Positions 21,111-33,200 of a stretch of 64,000 nt of DNA are shown one piece after another. Source of the stretch: Rachycentron canadum. Lineage: Eukaryota; Chordata; Actinopteri; Carangiformes; Rachycentridae. How positions within the stretch are numbered: position 1 is the first letter of the stretch; each line of letters begins with the position of its first letter. The position numbers and the translations under genes are program-made. Below the pieces are notes generated by a model. It ran no database searches, was not told the DNA's origin, and worked only from the letters and a program-made list of their open reading frames with translations. Location: assembly GCA_038496675.1 (NCBI GenBank), contig CM076653.1, positions 20,822,476 to 20,886,475 of the forward strand. Direction: 5' to 3'.

Positions 21111-23778
21111 TCAATCATTCTTTCTACAGATGAAATTAAACGTGGAAAGGTCAGGCATTTTGAACCAGCGATGATCCTCTTTTGTGTCCATGGCCACACT
21201 CATGTCACACTCTTCTTCTTTTTCATTTGAAGTCCAGCGATCATAGTCTAATTCACTATCATCAACCCAGAACCAGAACTCCAGGGTGCAGGTGTAGTGA
21301 AGGCCCAGCCACACATGGGCACTCTGAGCTTTTATGGCCTCCAGCTCAGCCCAGGCCTGGTCCCGTTCATGACGGATGGATGCCAGGTCTTTGTAATTGT
21401 CCCTGCAGTAGTAAAGGGCATCTTGCCATGTCATATTCATTGTGACCAGATGGAAAGGTGACTCTAGGAAGAGACAAAACAGACAGACAGACAAACAAAC
21501 AAAAAATGTAAAAATTTGTACATTTTGGGTTAGAGGGACTGAGATATAATAAGAATTTTTAAAAAGTAATGTGACATCAGGGAGACATCCACTTTTGAAG
21601 AAAACTCCCATAATAGCATAAGAGCATCTCAAACACAGTCTTATCAACTTTCAGAATATAAAACAAAGAGCAAAGGCCTTTCTTTGTGGAGTTTGCATCT
21701 TGTCCCTGTGTAAGCATGGGTTCCCCCCAAATATTCCCAGTCTAGTCTCCAAGTCTAAAGACACACATTTCGGGTTGATTGGCGGCTCTGAAGTGCCTGA
21801 ATAGTTGTTTGTCTCTGTACGGGATAAACTGGCGACCTGTCCAGGTGTACCCCACCCACACCCAGTCACTGGGATTGGCTTCCAGCCCCCAACAACCCTG
21901 TATGATATGTATAAGCAGTACAGAAAATGGATGGCTAGTGATGGGAAGATTTCAGAAAGTGACAATGAGAGAGAAAAACAGAAGGGTTCAACATAGGTCC
22001 TCATTTCCTGCTAGTCTGCACATAAAAATACCTCTTTATTAAGTCAGTTGCAGAAGCACCTGATGTTTGTGGATTGAAACAATTTCAAATGGTCTTAATT
22101 TGACCTCTGTGGTGTGAAACTGGGGATGATGCATACTTTTACATTGGAATACAATACATGAGGCTGTGTACCTTGAACCCTGTGGCCTTGTGGTCATTTG
22201 TTGATAAATAATCCAGAAAGATTATACTAATTTAAAGAACAGCACAGGTGTAAGTATACGGTTTTGTAAATGTAAATGTACAGTAATTAGAATTAGTAAA
22301 TAGTAAGTATTTGTTTATTCATTTATTTACTATTCATGTATCAATAGACTATTTCTCCACAATCGACATTTCAATATTAGCTCATGTGGCTACAGTCATT
22401 CAGTTACTGTACGTGTGCACTGCACTAAAATAGTTTTGTCTGTACCTTGTAAATTGGCCCAGATTACCATATCACAAATGATTAAATGCCGATAGGCTGG
22501 CATGAACACAGTGACGTAGCGCCCCAGCACTTCTTCATCAGCATGAAAGTAATTGTGCTCATTTATTTTGAAGCGTGTAATATTCTTATACCTGGAGGAG
22601 AGAAAAAGATCAATGTGCATTTAGAGATAGAGAAACAGAAATTGCTGGAATAGTGATATTTGGGTGCTGAGATGAAATCTCTGATTTCTTAGTTAGCATC
22701 CAACACTCATTTGCTATCAACAGAATGACAAAGGAACAGATCCCACCTAGAAAGAAACCCCATAATTCTTACATTATCTGTGTATGTCATAGAAAAGTAA
22801 GCTGCCTGCTGTCAGGGTGAAATGACTGTATGCATTTTACAGTACATCAGACTCACAGTGACATACAGTTTCTGTGGGCCTGAAGCTGCATATTAAAAAT
22901 GTCTAATGTGACCAGAACATGAAAATATGAAACAAAGCAATTCAATGCAACATGAAAGCATTACATGTGGTTGTTAATGCCGTTCCGCTCACGAGAGTTC
23001 CCAATGTAGATCTGAGCACCACTTAGATTGGTGTATTTCTTGTCCTCGTTGTAGATAGAGATACAGGAAATATTGTAGACACCAAACAGATCAGCTTTCC
23101 ACCAGGATCTTTCCTGCTGCAAGGTGTGAGCACATGTCTCCTTATCTCCATCAATAGCTCTCTTAGAGCAGAATATTATCTGATCTGTGTAGTTTGATGA
23201 CTGAGATGTGGTCATTAGTCCCACTTTTTTGCTGTTTGCTGTGCTGTTGCAGGCAGCTGTAGATGAAAACAAGAAAAAATGTCAATTCAAAATATTTACC
23301 CATATAAAATGATCATAGAAATATAATCATAATTTTTTTTTACATGATTTACACCAATTACTGTAAATAAATGATTATAATCCTACCTGTGTCATTGAGG
23401 CCTGCGTCTCAAATGTGAAACAACAGATGATTATATTATAATTACTGTTCCATTTCAAATTGTTTTTAATGTCATGTCAAAGTTACTGACAGCTATATCA
23501 TTGCTTATTACATTGCATTGCTTATAACAGTAAACACATTATACCCTTCAGTACGTCAATACTCAAGCCAAATCCTCTTTAAGTATAATGAAATTATTTT
23601 TGCTCCGTTGGGGAGTTACAGTAGCAAGTTACAGTAAAACACAATGAACTATTTTATTATTTTATGTTTATTTGATAATTTAAAATTTAATTAATATGCA
23701 TGAGCATTAAGTGAGCTACTTACTAATCAGAGAAGCGAGCAACAGAGTCCACATCATCATCATCATCATCATCATCAT
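21111..23778 (-). CDS. Secreted chimeric lectin: F-type lectin (fucolectin) domain + C-type lectin domain
   Basis: Exons on the minus strand: 23778-23724 (start), 23401-23387 (15 nt, possibly cassette), 23256-22965, 22591-22446, 21463-21111. The total is 286 aa, or 281 without the small exon; both close in frame. Residues 1-18 are nine Met followed by WTLLLASLI, a short signal peptide. Residues about 25-169 are an F-type lectin domain (AIDGD, SWWKADLFGVYNIS, GAQIYIGNSRERNGINN, EVLGRYVTVFMP, LIICDMVIW). Residues 170-286 are one exon encoding a C-type lectin domain (W182-C189, VWLGL at 220-224, C255, FICRK at 280-284). Seven N-glycosylation sequons lie at N21, 27, 45, 85, 100, 124 and 179. In the F-type domain His67 is kept, but the two arginines of the HX26RXDX4R/K fucose motif are absent. 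The C-type domain has no EPN/QPD or WND. A soluble extracellular immune-type recognition protein is likely; its ligand is unknown. Confidence 0.85.
21677..21945 (+). mobile_element. L2-type LINE 3' end (fish), truncated
   Basis: About 270 bp match the familiar fish L2/Maui 3' end: TGTGGAGTTTGCAT, then a TCCAAGTCTAAAGACA block, then ACTGGCGACCTGTCCAGG, GGCTTCCAGCCCCC, and a tail AAAATGGATGGC. It is decayed and 5'-truncated. It lies in lectin intron 4, antisense to the gene. No reverse-transcriptase frame is present. Confidence 0.85.
23387..23401 (-). other. Candidate 15-nt microexon of the lectin gene
   Basis: GCCTCAATGACACAG is flanked by an AG acceptor (GACGCAG) and a donor GTAGGA. Including it gives S-L-N-D-T-A at the junction and adds the sequon N21-D-T. 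Skipping it gives Thr and leaves the frame intact. The pyrimidine tract upstream is weak, so usage is uncertain. Confidence 0.5.
23752..23778 (-). repeat. (ATG)9 microsatellite forming the lectin start codon run
   Basis: Nine CAT units on the plus strand read as nine in-frame ATG codons immediately before the hydrophobic signal-peptide core. Seven nucleotides of leader (TCAGCTG) separate the run from a CTCTAG splice acceptor. Confidence 0.9.
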
Positions 23779-23971
23779 CAGCTGACTAGAGACAAGTTAA
23801 ATGAACGTAGACATATAAATGAATGTCAGTCATAATATTTTCAATTTCTTTTAAATTGCACAAATGTTGCTACTTATATCTAAGGTGAAGAAAACTTAAT
23901 GAGGATTCTACAACATTAAAAACACATTTGTGAAGCAAATTGACAATATCATTTGTACTATCTTGACTCAC

Positions 23972-24042
23972 CTTGTCTGCCTTTTTTACTCTTCACACTG
24001 ATTTTGATATGATGCCCTCTCCAAGCCACAGCTGTATTTATA
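23972..24042 (-). promoter_or_regulatory. TATA box and 5' non-coding exon of the lectin gene
   Basis: TATAAATA occupies 24042-24035 on the minus strand. About 30 bp downstream would begin a short leader exon that ends at 23972 before a consensus donor (AAG|GTGAGT). It would splice to 23785 (CTCTAG acceptor), seven bases before the ATG run. A TATA-driven start with a small leader exon fits a tissue-specific or inducible gene and contrasts with the CpG promoter of zhx1. Inferred from motifs only. Confidence 0.6.
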
Positions 24043-27000
24043 CTTACTTTCCTTCCCTTATCTATGCCTACATGAAAATGCATTAAACACAAAACATGTC
24101 ATCCTTCCTGTTTGACACTCAGAGTCAAAGCACACCCAGACTAATATTTGCATCTGTCAACATACATTACCCTCCCTACGAAGTAAGTCTGCAAATATTC
24201 CAACACATGCAAATATGAAATATTATCTTGAATTTTCTTCAACAGATGAGGTTGTGAGTATAACAAGTCATTTATTTTTGATATGCAAATCACTTTCCTA
24301 TGCTGACAAAAAAGAAACAAACATTTTCCCATGTCATTTTATCCTAAAGCACTTTGAGCTACATCTCTTGTATCATTATCATTATAAAATGGCCCATTGT
24401 ACACCACCGACCACCATTAGTGGAGGGGCTGAGGCACACAAGAGTCAGGAAGTGGTGTTGCAAAGACTCTCACCAAAACCTCAGAGGTCACAAATGGTGA
24501 TTGACTTGCAGGGTTTTAATAGGACACTACGCAACACTTTGAATGCTGCATCTGCACTCAGTCCAGACTGATTCATATCACATTTATTCAAAGCAAAAGA
24601 CGCAAAATATTTCCCAGAAGTGCACATTTTTTGATCAAAATTTATTGGGATTTGTCCTCAAACAAGTATAAAATATAAATATTTTCTAAGTCAAGCAAAA
24701 AAATCAAGCCGGAGCCTCAATAACAGCCGGGATTTTAAATTAACATTGCACAAATTGTTTGCCTCACAGCTGGTAGCTTCAAGTTGATGATTGCAGGGGC
24801 CACAAAGATTTTTTCTTACTTTCTAAAGCAAGCCTAGAGAAGCAATAGCACATACATACCGTGTTTAATCAAACTCTGTGACAGATACTCTCATTTTTTA
24901 AAACACTTTTCAGATGTACAGGCACAGTGTAATAGATGTAAATGTCACTTCCATAGACACAGAATAAGTTGAACTAATGTTGGGTTGTGTCATGAACATT
25001 GTAGATCGAAAATCATCTTTGCCTACAAAAAGTCTGAACTCAAAGTCAGAGGTGACATCATTTTCAAACGGCACAGTAAATATCTGTTGTCTTTAAATGA
25101 ACACACCGTTTATTATGTAGAGTAACACAGTTAGATCAATGTCTTCTTCCTACAGTATCTGTGTCTAAAGAACCAACTATTATTTAATAAAGGTATCTGT
25201 CATCATATCTGGAAATATGTGAGTTGTATTAAAGCAGGACCAAGAGAAACCTGTGCAGTTTGCGGTTAAAAGCAAAGCACATCCATATGAAGCAATGTCT
25301 CGGGGTAAAAACTGTCAGATAAAAATGAGGTCAGAATAACCAGAGGGTGAAAATTTCACTGTAAATGAATTTTAAAAAGTCTCCATTTATACGTACAGTA
25401 TATTACAATTCTGACAAAATGTATTTTTATACCAAAAAGTAAGCTGCTATATAGTGAAAACACTTGAATCTCTGATAGCTGTAAGAAACATTCAACCGAC
25501 TACTTGTCTAAATACAGAAAACGAGTGAGGACTATAGCAGAAGTACAGCGAAGGATACAGATATGACATATGAGCATCATAGGACAGCAGGTAAGTTACT
25601 CTGATTACAATGTTAGCTTGTAGCTCTAATGCACAAAGTTAACTGGGATACATGATGAGTGATGGATATAAAACCACAACTCAGAGAAGAGACACAGCAC
25701 CTCAGAAGACCTGGGGAAAATATTTGAAAACACGATTTAATGAATACAGGTTACACCGCAGCAGAGTAAGAGTAGTAGAGTCACCTGATATGGAGATAAT
25801 ATTAACTGTCAAAATGGCAAAATTTTGCTATTTTATAACAAAATGAACAGAAAATCAGAAAAAGAGTACACCTTCCATAGTGAGGGTATTTAGGAGAAGA
25901 CGGACAGATTTAAACAAGAATTGTTAAAATCTGTGCAGCAGAGGCAGAGATATCAAGCCATCATATTCTTATATGCCTCAAACTCCAAAAACACTGGGTC
26001 CCACATTTCCGATTTGTCTTTCATTAGACTCTCACTACCTACTTTTTTGAAACCCCACAACTCCAATTTATGCTTGTGAAGTCTCAAGAGAAATATGAGT
26101 TGACCCAAATGACATCACCTTTTTTATGGAAAGCTCCCTCCAGAGCCATGGAAGACATCATACAAAGGCTGAGTAGTACTCCTCATCATAAGTAAACTGA
26201 ACTTTATGTGCAAAGACAATGGAGTGCCTCGCTAAGCAACTGTGTAGAAGTGTTGCTCACAACATTTTTATTGACATGTCTGTTATTTTAATGTATCTTT
26301 GAAAACAGCTGATGTGTGGAGTTTTACATTTTGACACATTATTAGCAATCAAAATAATTTCCCAGGAGCTACCAGAAATGTTGTCTTTGCAGTTACTTTA
26401 ACAAAGTGCATGTCTTTTCTATTGAGTTCTGATTCTATGTTTTGCAAACAAAGTACCAAAAAGCCACTCAACACTGGCTGAGCTCTAAAACAGATTCTAT
26501 TTCAAAAACACTACAGTGTTGTACGTATTGTATGCGTCAGTATTGTTAACAAGCAATCCACTGATAGACAGAGTTGTAATGACACAGTTTTCATAGATAG
26601 AAACATATAAAACCATTCAAAACAGACTGGCTATAATAAAGGAAGAGCACACTGTAAAAGACTGGAGGCTGGATACCTAGATACAAGCCTAAACCTAACC
26701 TGAGGACTAAAACAAGCTAATTGTACACCGCCATTTTGTACCATGTGCAGAAAAAAGCATGTGATGTACCAGAACTCAAATGGGTACAAAATGGCTGCCA
26801 AAGGACGACCATAATTGTGGTCCAAGCAAATGACTCTTTAAGCAAACTTTTTGCTTAAACAGTAATTTAAGCAACATTTTTGTTTAAAGATGGATCTAGA
26901 TACACAAAGTAATGTGGCCAAGATAACAGTGACAAGATGTAAATGCTTTATTTAAGTCAATGACTGAAGAAGTTTAAAAGGAAACAGGTCCATGATTGCA

Positions 27001-30000
27001 GTCAAATTGATAATCAAAAAGTAACTGGTATTATTCAAGATATACAATAATGTAATCCCAGATTAGGCTTCGACTGTGCCAAGTATACCAACCCCAAATA
27101 CTTTATGTACAAAAGGAGCATTTGTTCGTCTTGGTTATTGCATGCATTATTAGACAAGGTACCTTGACATTTTGAATTTGTTATTTTTCTTGACCAGGCA
27201 ATTGTCGCTTTATGCCGTGATGGTTTCAGCTCTCCTAATTGCCATAGACTAGCCAGTTTAGCTAGTTTACAGCTAACAGCCAACGTTGGTTTCAGATATA
27301 CTCATTAAAATGCATTTTATGTAGCTAAAGGCGCAAACATGTAGTGTGACAAGCGCTTGGTAACAAAATACAATAAAATTCATAACACCAAGGTATTCGC
27401 TTAAGGACTTACAACAGAAGTTTGCAATGTCAACTTCAGATTATCTAGGCATCTTTTAGCATCAGCAGAAAGCAGAGCTTGGTCATGCATCACACCTTAG
27501 TTTGAAAAAGCTTCTCTTAACAATCACCCAACAATTTCAGATCTCCAAAGCACTCCCAAACTCTCCCGTCAAGAGTCGCTGAAATTCTGTTCAAACAAGT
27601 ATAAGAGCCATGTAGGCACATAGGTTTATCTGCAAAGCTTCGTCAGAGTCTCTCCCCTATCGGTGAAGGACTGTATTCAAGACAGTTTTCAGTCTATTGT
27701 CCTGTCATCTCAATGCAGTAAAGCACAAAACAGACAGTGAGAAAGAGGAGCGTTATTTGGTAGACTTCCCACCACAGAGGGAATGCTGTGCTGTTTCTTC
27801 AGGCATCACAATTCCCTCCTTGAGAGAAAGTGAAGTTTCCATGAATGTCTTTAATTTCATTTTCTGAATTGTTTCAGTTTTTTGAAGATGTCTCGATAGC
27901 CCTGTCAGCCTGTCTGCTTGTGGTGTAGACAATTTAATGACACAGGGAACCAACAGGACACTGCTAACATTGGCAGAAACATATCTTAGGAAGTGCACAT
28001 CATGAAATCTAGGCATTTTCTTTTTTTTTTTTACAAAAGTGGACTGGACAAGAGGGGTAAATATTCAGATAGGGGGCATGTAAGGGCAGAGAAGGAGAGA
28101 TGGGAGACACTTCTCATGATTTAAAGCAACAGTATAAAACATAACAAATATAACACATGCACATTTTTAAAATGAGAAATTATTAAAAACTGGGCTCAAA
28201 TTGTGCAATTTAGCGAACAAAAGTGGTAGGTGATTGTTCTACTAGTTTTCTGAGCCATATAAACATCGAAATATGAAACAACACATATTATTAGAAAAGT
28301 GAACTGATTGGTAATATTCCTCCCCTTGAAAACACACTTAGGATAAAAAAGGCAAAATACTGGTTCAGTTCTTAGTCATACAAAACAGATTTGGTCTCTC
28401 AGAGCCATTTCATGGTATAATAAGAGATTAAGGTGCCTAATCAGGATTTAGTCCACTATGAACACAAGTGGACAAAGTGCATTTTTTAAAAAAAAGTTTA
28501 GGTGCTTCACATTTTTCTCTTCAGTGCAGACTGGAGTCAAATTATTATTAGAACTACTGTCAAACAGTGTTTCTTAAGGTACAGGTCAGGACCTAAAATG
28601 ATTCATAGGCCTCGATTTTGACATGAGCCCAAACCTAAAGGCAAGGTGTCGGTGATTTGGTGGAGATAGCGGTCTGGTCGAAGTAATGACTTGCAGACTG
28701 ATTAACTTGAAATTCACACTCGAGCTGCAGCTAGTGCTTACATTTACATGGTTGGGGGAAAACTGCAACCCCACTGTAAAATTTCAGTCCATCCATTCAA
28801 TCCATCAGAAGCTCATCATGAGCAAATTCTGCACCAAATATTCTGTTTATTTCTGTTCTTATTTCAGTGGAGCCCAGATGCCTTTCTCACAGTGGCCATG
28901 ATTTAGTTCACAAACTGTCCCACTGCTTCTAACTGTAGTTCACTGCTTACAACACAACACATTCAACTTTGGCACGAAAGCCTCAGACTGTCTGAATCTA
29001 CATAAACCCCTTTAAAAAGTTTTTAATAGCACAGGATGAGTTTTATCAAAAAGGTGAAAAATGTGTTTAAAAACATTAATAGCAGTGCATATTAAACACA
29101 TATTGTGAAATATTTCCATCAGATCTGTAGGTGCTCAGTTAAAAATCTATAATACTAATAATATTAATGAACAATGAGCCACTATAAAGGGAAGACTTGA
29201 GTAGACATCTTGCGCTCTTTTAAAGCATCATGGCATTAGCATTCATTCAGCTTTAAGGTACTTTTCCTCTATCATGTTAGGCCTTTATCCCAGAGAGATA
29301 AAATACCTGATTTTCAATGTCACTATCAATCCATGTCAGCTAAAACAGACTGCTCTATATGATACTGCAACATGTAAAATCATCCAGTTTCAGTTATAGA
29401 TGTATGCTAGTTTCATTGGGGACATTGCTCAGCAGTGACATCTAGTGGTGATGAGTTTTAAGCACCTTTGTGGACACAACTGTTAAGTCTTTTTTCTCTG
29501 TATGTGCAGTTAGTTTGGGACCAGGGGTGAAACATTCATAACACTGGAGACTGAAGTTTGAATTTAGACCTGTGCTCACAACAGCATAACAAACTCCTGC
29601 TCAAGAAAATACAGGATATATGTGTAAATAAAACTCCCATAATGGCTTGATTTAACAAAGCAAGGAGTGCAAATTTAACAAGGAGCATGGTGGACATTAA
29701 AACTGTCAGTTCCTCCTAAAATCTCTCATTTACAACAGCCGCTATTTGTTGATTGCTTCTAAAGAACGATGTATAGACGTGCCTGTGTGTGTGTGTGTAT
29801 TTATATCTTAGGCAACAGATTTCATCTTCAGCTCAGCTTGAAGAGTTCACTTCATAGTATTGACAAAATATTGTGTAGCTACTATTTTCTGAGCTTTATC
29901 AAAATTTGCCACTGAAGATTTGTAGGTTTTGCTACAAACTTCCACTTTACCACGATCATTGTTGAAACTGTGACATATTACTTAAAGCTAACAAGATGTG

Positions 30001-30249
30001 TATTGAGAGAGAGAGCACTAAGGTTAACAGTCCAGCTATTAGTCTTGTGTAGTCTAGATTAAGAAATTTAAAAAAAAAAGAAAAAAAAAGAAAAAAAAAA
30101 GAAAGGTTAATTCATGTTTAAATGTGTAGATATTAAATCCATAAATCAATGACAGAAAGACCTGGTTCGGCTAACTGTCCTCCAGCACTGATCATCCCAG
30201 TTTTTCTCTTGTAACCTTCTGTAATGTTTCACCATGCTTTCCACAATCA
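24043..30249. other. Gene-free stretch between the lectin promoter and the zhx1 stop codon
   Basis: About 6.2 kb, AT-rich, with no protein-like open frame, no tRNA or rRNA, and no CpG island. Part is likely zhx1 3' UTR: candidate minus-strand AATAAA signals occur near 24.58 and 24.64 kb, but so do many nearer ones. An A-rich simple repeat is at 30069-30100, and a 10-bp stem-loop at 26837-26859. The open frame at 27753-28016 (minus) has no recognisable features. Confidence 0.5.
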
Positions 30250-33200
30250 TTAGTCTTCAGAAACTGACAAGGATTTCCTAACACTACGTGATGGTTCCCA
30301 AACCTCACTGTCGTCCGTATCATCGGCATCATCTTCCTCTTCTTCTTCATCATCATCTTCATCTCCCATCCCAGTGCCAGTCTGGTCCTCCGTGGCTGTC
30401 GATGCCTCTCCCTGTGCCTCTTCTCCCTCCTCTCCTCCTTCCTCTCCACCCCCCCTGCCTGCTGACGGCTCCTGGAAGGGATCTAACCCCATGTCTGAGC
30501 GTCGCTGGACTTCAGCAAACCACTCCCTCACCTTTTCAAGGACAGAGACACGTTACCATGTTAATTGAGGATACCAAGGTCATATCATCATGATGGGAAG
30601 TTTAAATTCTATACTATTACACAGGAGCAAAACAGACACTAAATATATATTATTTATTATTATTATATATAATAAAATCATGGCTAATCAATTGAAGTCA
30701 AACTCATTTTTTCTCAAGGTATTGCTTCACATACACTATTACACTTGTTTCCCAAAGAAGCAGTAAGTGCAGTTGCCTGTGCAAAAAGAGTGTTTCCTAC
30801 AGCACCTTAATTATAAAAAAATAATAACAAACACACTTAAAATTGATGCAACATGTTCAATTAAGCAGCTCTATTTAATCAAATTTATTCAGTTTTAAGC
30901 TTGGTTTTGGGAAAACACCTCTTAAGTTTAATGTCTATGAGATAGATTTTATAATCATCTCAGCATTAATAAACTTTTGGGAGATGAGGCATTTATTGAC
31001 AGGACAGAAATTAATTGTACAAGAGTAACACAAAACATTTTACATTACCTGTTCATAGCTCATGTTGGTCTTGGTGACAAGCTCATCCAGGTCTTGCTCA
31101 TTGAGGAAGCTGTGCTTCAGGTAGTACTCCTTCAGGATCTCCCTCCCACTCTTGAATTTTTTTGCCGGGGGAGATCTGTCAATATCTGCACTGGATGAGG
31201 CAGACCGTCGAGGTTGCTTCCTGGTCCGGGACCGACCCCAACCACGATTTCGGCCACGTCGTTTTCGACCGCTGCTGCTTCCCATTTTATTGGCTCCTCC
31301 AACATTCACCCCCTCGACGTTGCCACTTTGGTACTGAAAGAACCACTTCAGGTTTCCATTCTTCCAAGAATACCGAGAGTCACCGAACCAGCTCACAATA
31401 TAGGAGCGTGGAAGGCCGCTCTCTTCCGCCAGCTGGTCGTACTCCTCTGGTGTGGGCCACTGGGTCCGCACAAAGGCAACTTTCAGAACGTGGAGCTGCT
31501 CTGGAGACTTTTTACTTTTATCTTTTATGTCTTTCTTGCTGCTGCTGGTGGTGGTGGGCAGCTGCTTACTGCGACCTCCGGGAGGAGTTTGACTACCTTT
31601 ACGTGATGAGGAGGCAGAGGGAGGGGAAGAGTTTGCTCCTCCTGTTCCTCCTCTTTCTCCCACTTTTCCTCCATCTGTCTCCAACTTCCCTCCCTCTGAA
31701 GAATCTGGGGAGGAGATACTCACAGATGGCATTTTTCGTCTCTCAGTGAACCAGGCGTCAATCTCCCTCCTCGTCAGTTTAGTCTCTGTCCTCAGGCGGC
31801 TCAGCTCTTCATCTGATGGGGTGCTGCTCTTCTCAAAACTCTCCTCCAGGACCACCAGCTGTTCTGGTGTCTTCTCCTTAAACTTCTGCAGTGTGAAGTC
31901 TGGGAACGGATTCCATGTTTTGGGCCGTGTCTCCTTCTCCTTTACAGGGGGTGTGCAGGGAGGGTGGGGGGATGTGGGGTTCTCATCACTCGAGTCAATA
32001 ACAATGGTGGTGCTAGCACTACTACTACAGCTACCACCTCCTCTACCCCCTCCATCATTAAAAACAATGACGTGGCTGTTCTTGGAGTTGCGCTGGTTGT
32101 ACCGGGTGTCACTGAACCATTTCTTGATCTCTCCCTTTGTCAGGTTGGTGAGCTTCATCAGCCGGGCAATTTCAGCATCAGTGACAAAGTGGTTTTTCAG
32201 GTAGCTGGCTTTCAGCTCTGCCAGCTGCTCTTTGGACTTCTTGGGCCGCATACTGAATGTGTCAGCGCTGAGGGCTGAATTCTCCTTAAAGAGAGAGGGA
32301 GAAAGTTATTTATTAAAGAAGTGTTACATGCTCCTTGACAACAATGAGATAACAACACCAAACAAGTGTTTATCTGAAAGCCAGTTTTAAGTGTCGTCTC
32401 TACCTGTGGAGAAAGAGAGGGAGGTTGGACAGTTGTAGCTCGTTTCAGCTCACTGTTTGTTGGGGTGGGCTGGCAAGAAACTCTGCTGGAGCTTTGGGAC
32501 TGGCTGGGCAGCCCTGCCACTGTCAGGGTGATGGGACTGGTCACTGGAAGGTTCCCCCCTGGACCGACCTACAGAGTCAGAAAATGACAGATTATGAGGA
32601 ATATATATAATCTGATTGTATTTGTTGTTTGAGTGACTGTTATTATTAAATAAATATTATTAATTTATTAATTACTATTTAATTATTAAACTAACTTTAC
32701 TGTATGAGGCCTGTAAGGGCCTGACTGTAAGGGCCCATAACTGTTTCAGGTGACTGAGCCTTTGCTTTTTTGGTGAGATTACATTTCCTCTTTCCTCTAA
32801 TTTCTAAAATATTAGTCTGACCAAAAAAGTAATCAGCAGCCTGCTAAATCAAAAAGATCTCCACTTAGCAAATGCAGTGTAACAATTGACCACTCTTTAA
32901 TACAGCTTCAGTTAATGTGTGGTGAAATGACAATGACAACCATTTGTGTGTGTGTGTCAGATGTTATTATGAAAATTTCTTAGATGTTGTTTCCCAGCAA
33001 AACCTAGCTAAACCTATCACGGCATACTCTGAGAGACTGATATCAATAGCATTATAAGATCAGCACCACAAAAAAAATCAGGACACAACACATAGTAAGT
33101 ATCAGCCTACAGGAAATTAACTGACAAATATTGGAAATTACCCTGAGTACAAGGGGGATTTATACAGTATACCCTAAAGATCATAAATGTAAATTAGAGA

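Noticed and set aside
26837..26859. 10-bp stem-loop TTTAAGCAAA/TTTGCTTAAA
   Set aside because: Short and AT-rich, so not surprising by chance in this AT-rich stretch.
27753..28016. Minus-strand 87-codon open frame in the gene-free stretch
   Set aside because: No recognisable domain, no codon or splice evidence, ordinary length for AT-rich intergenic DNA. It could be part of the zhx1 3' UTR.
31162..31749. Long plus-strand frames opposite zhx1
   Set aside because: They are antisense shadows of the large zhx1 exon (31049-32284), which carries clear homeodomains.
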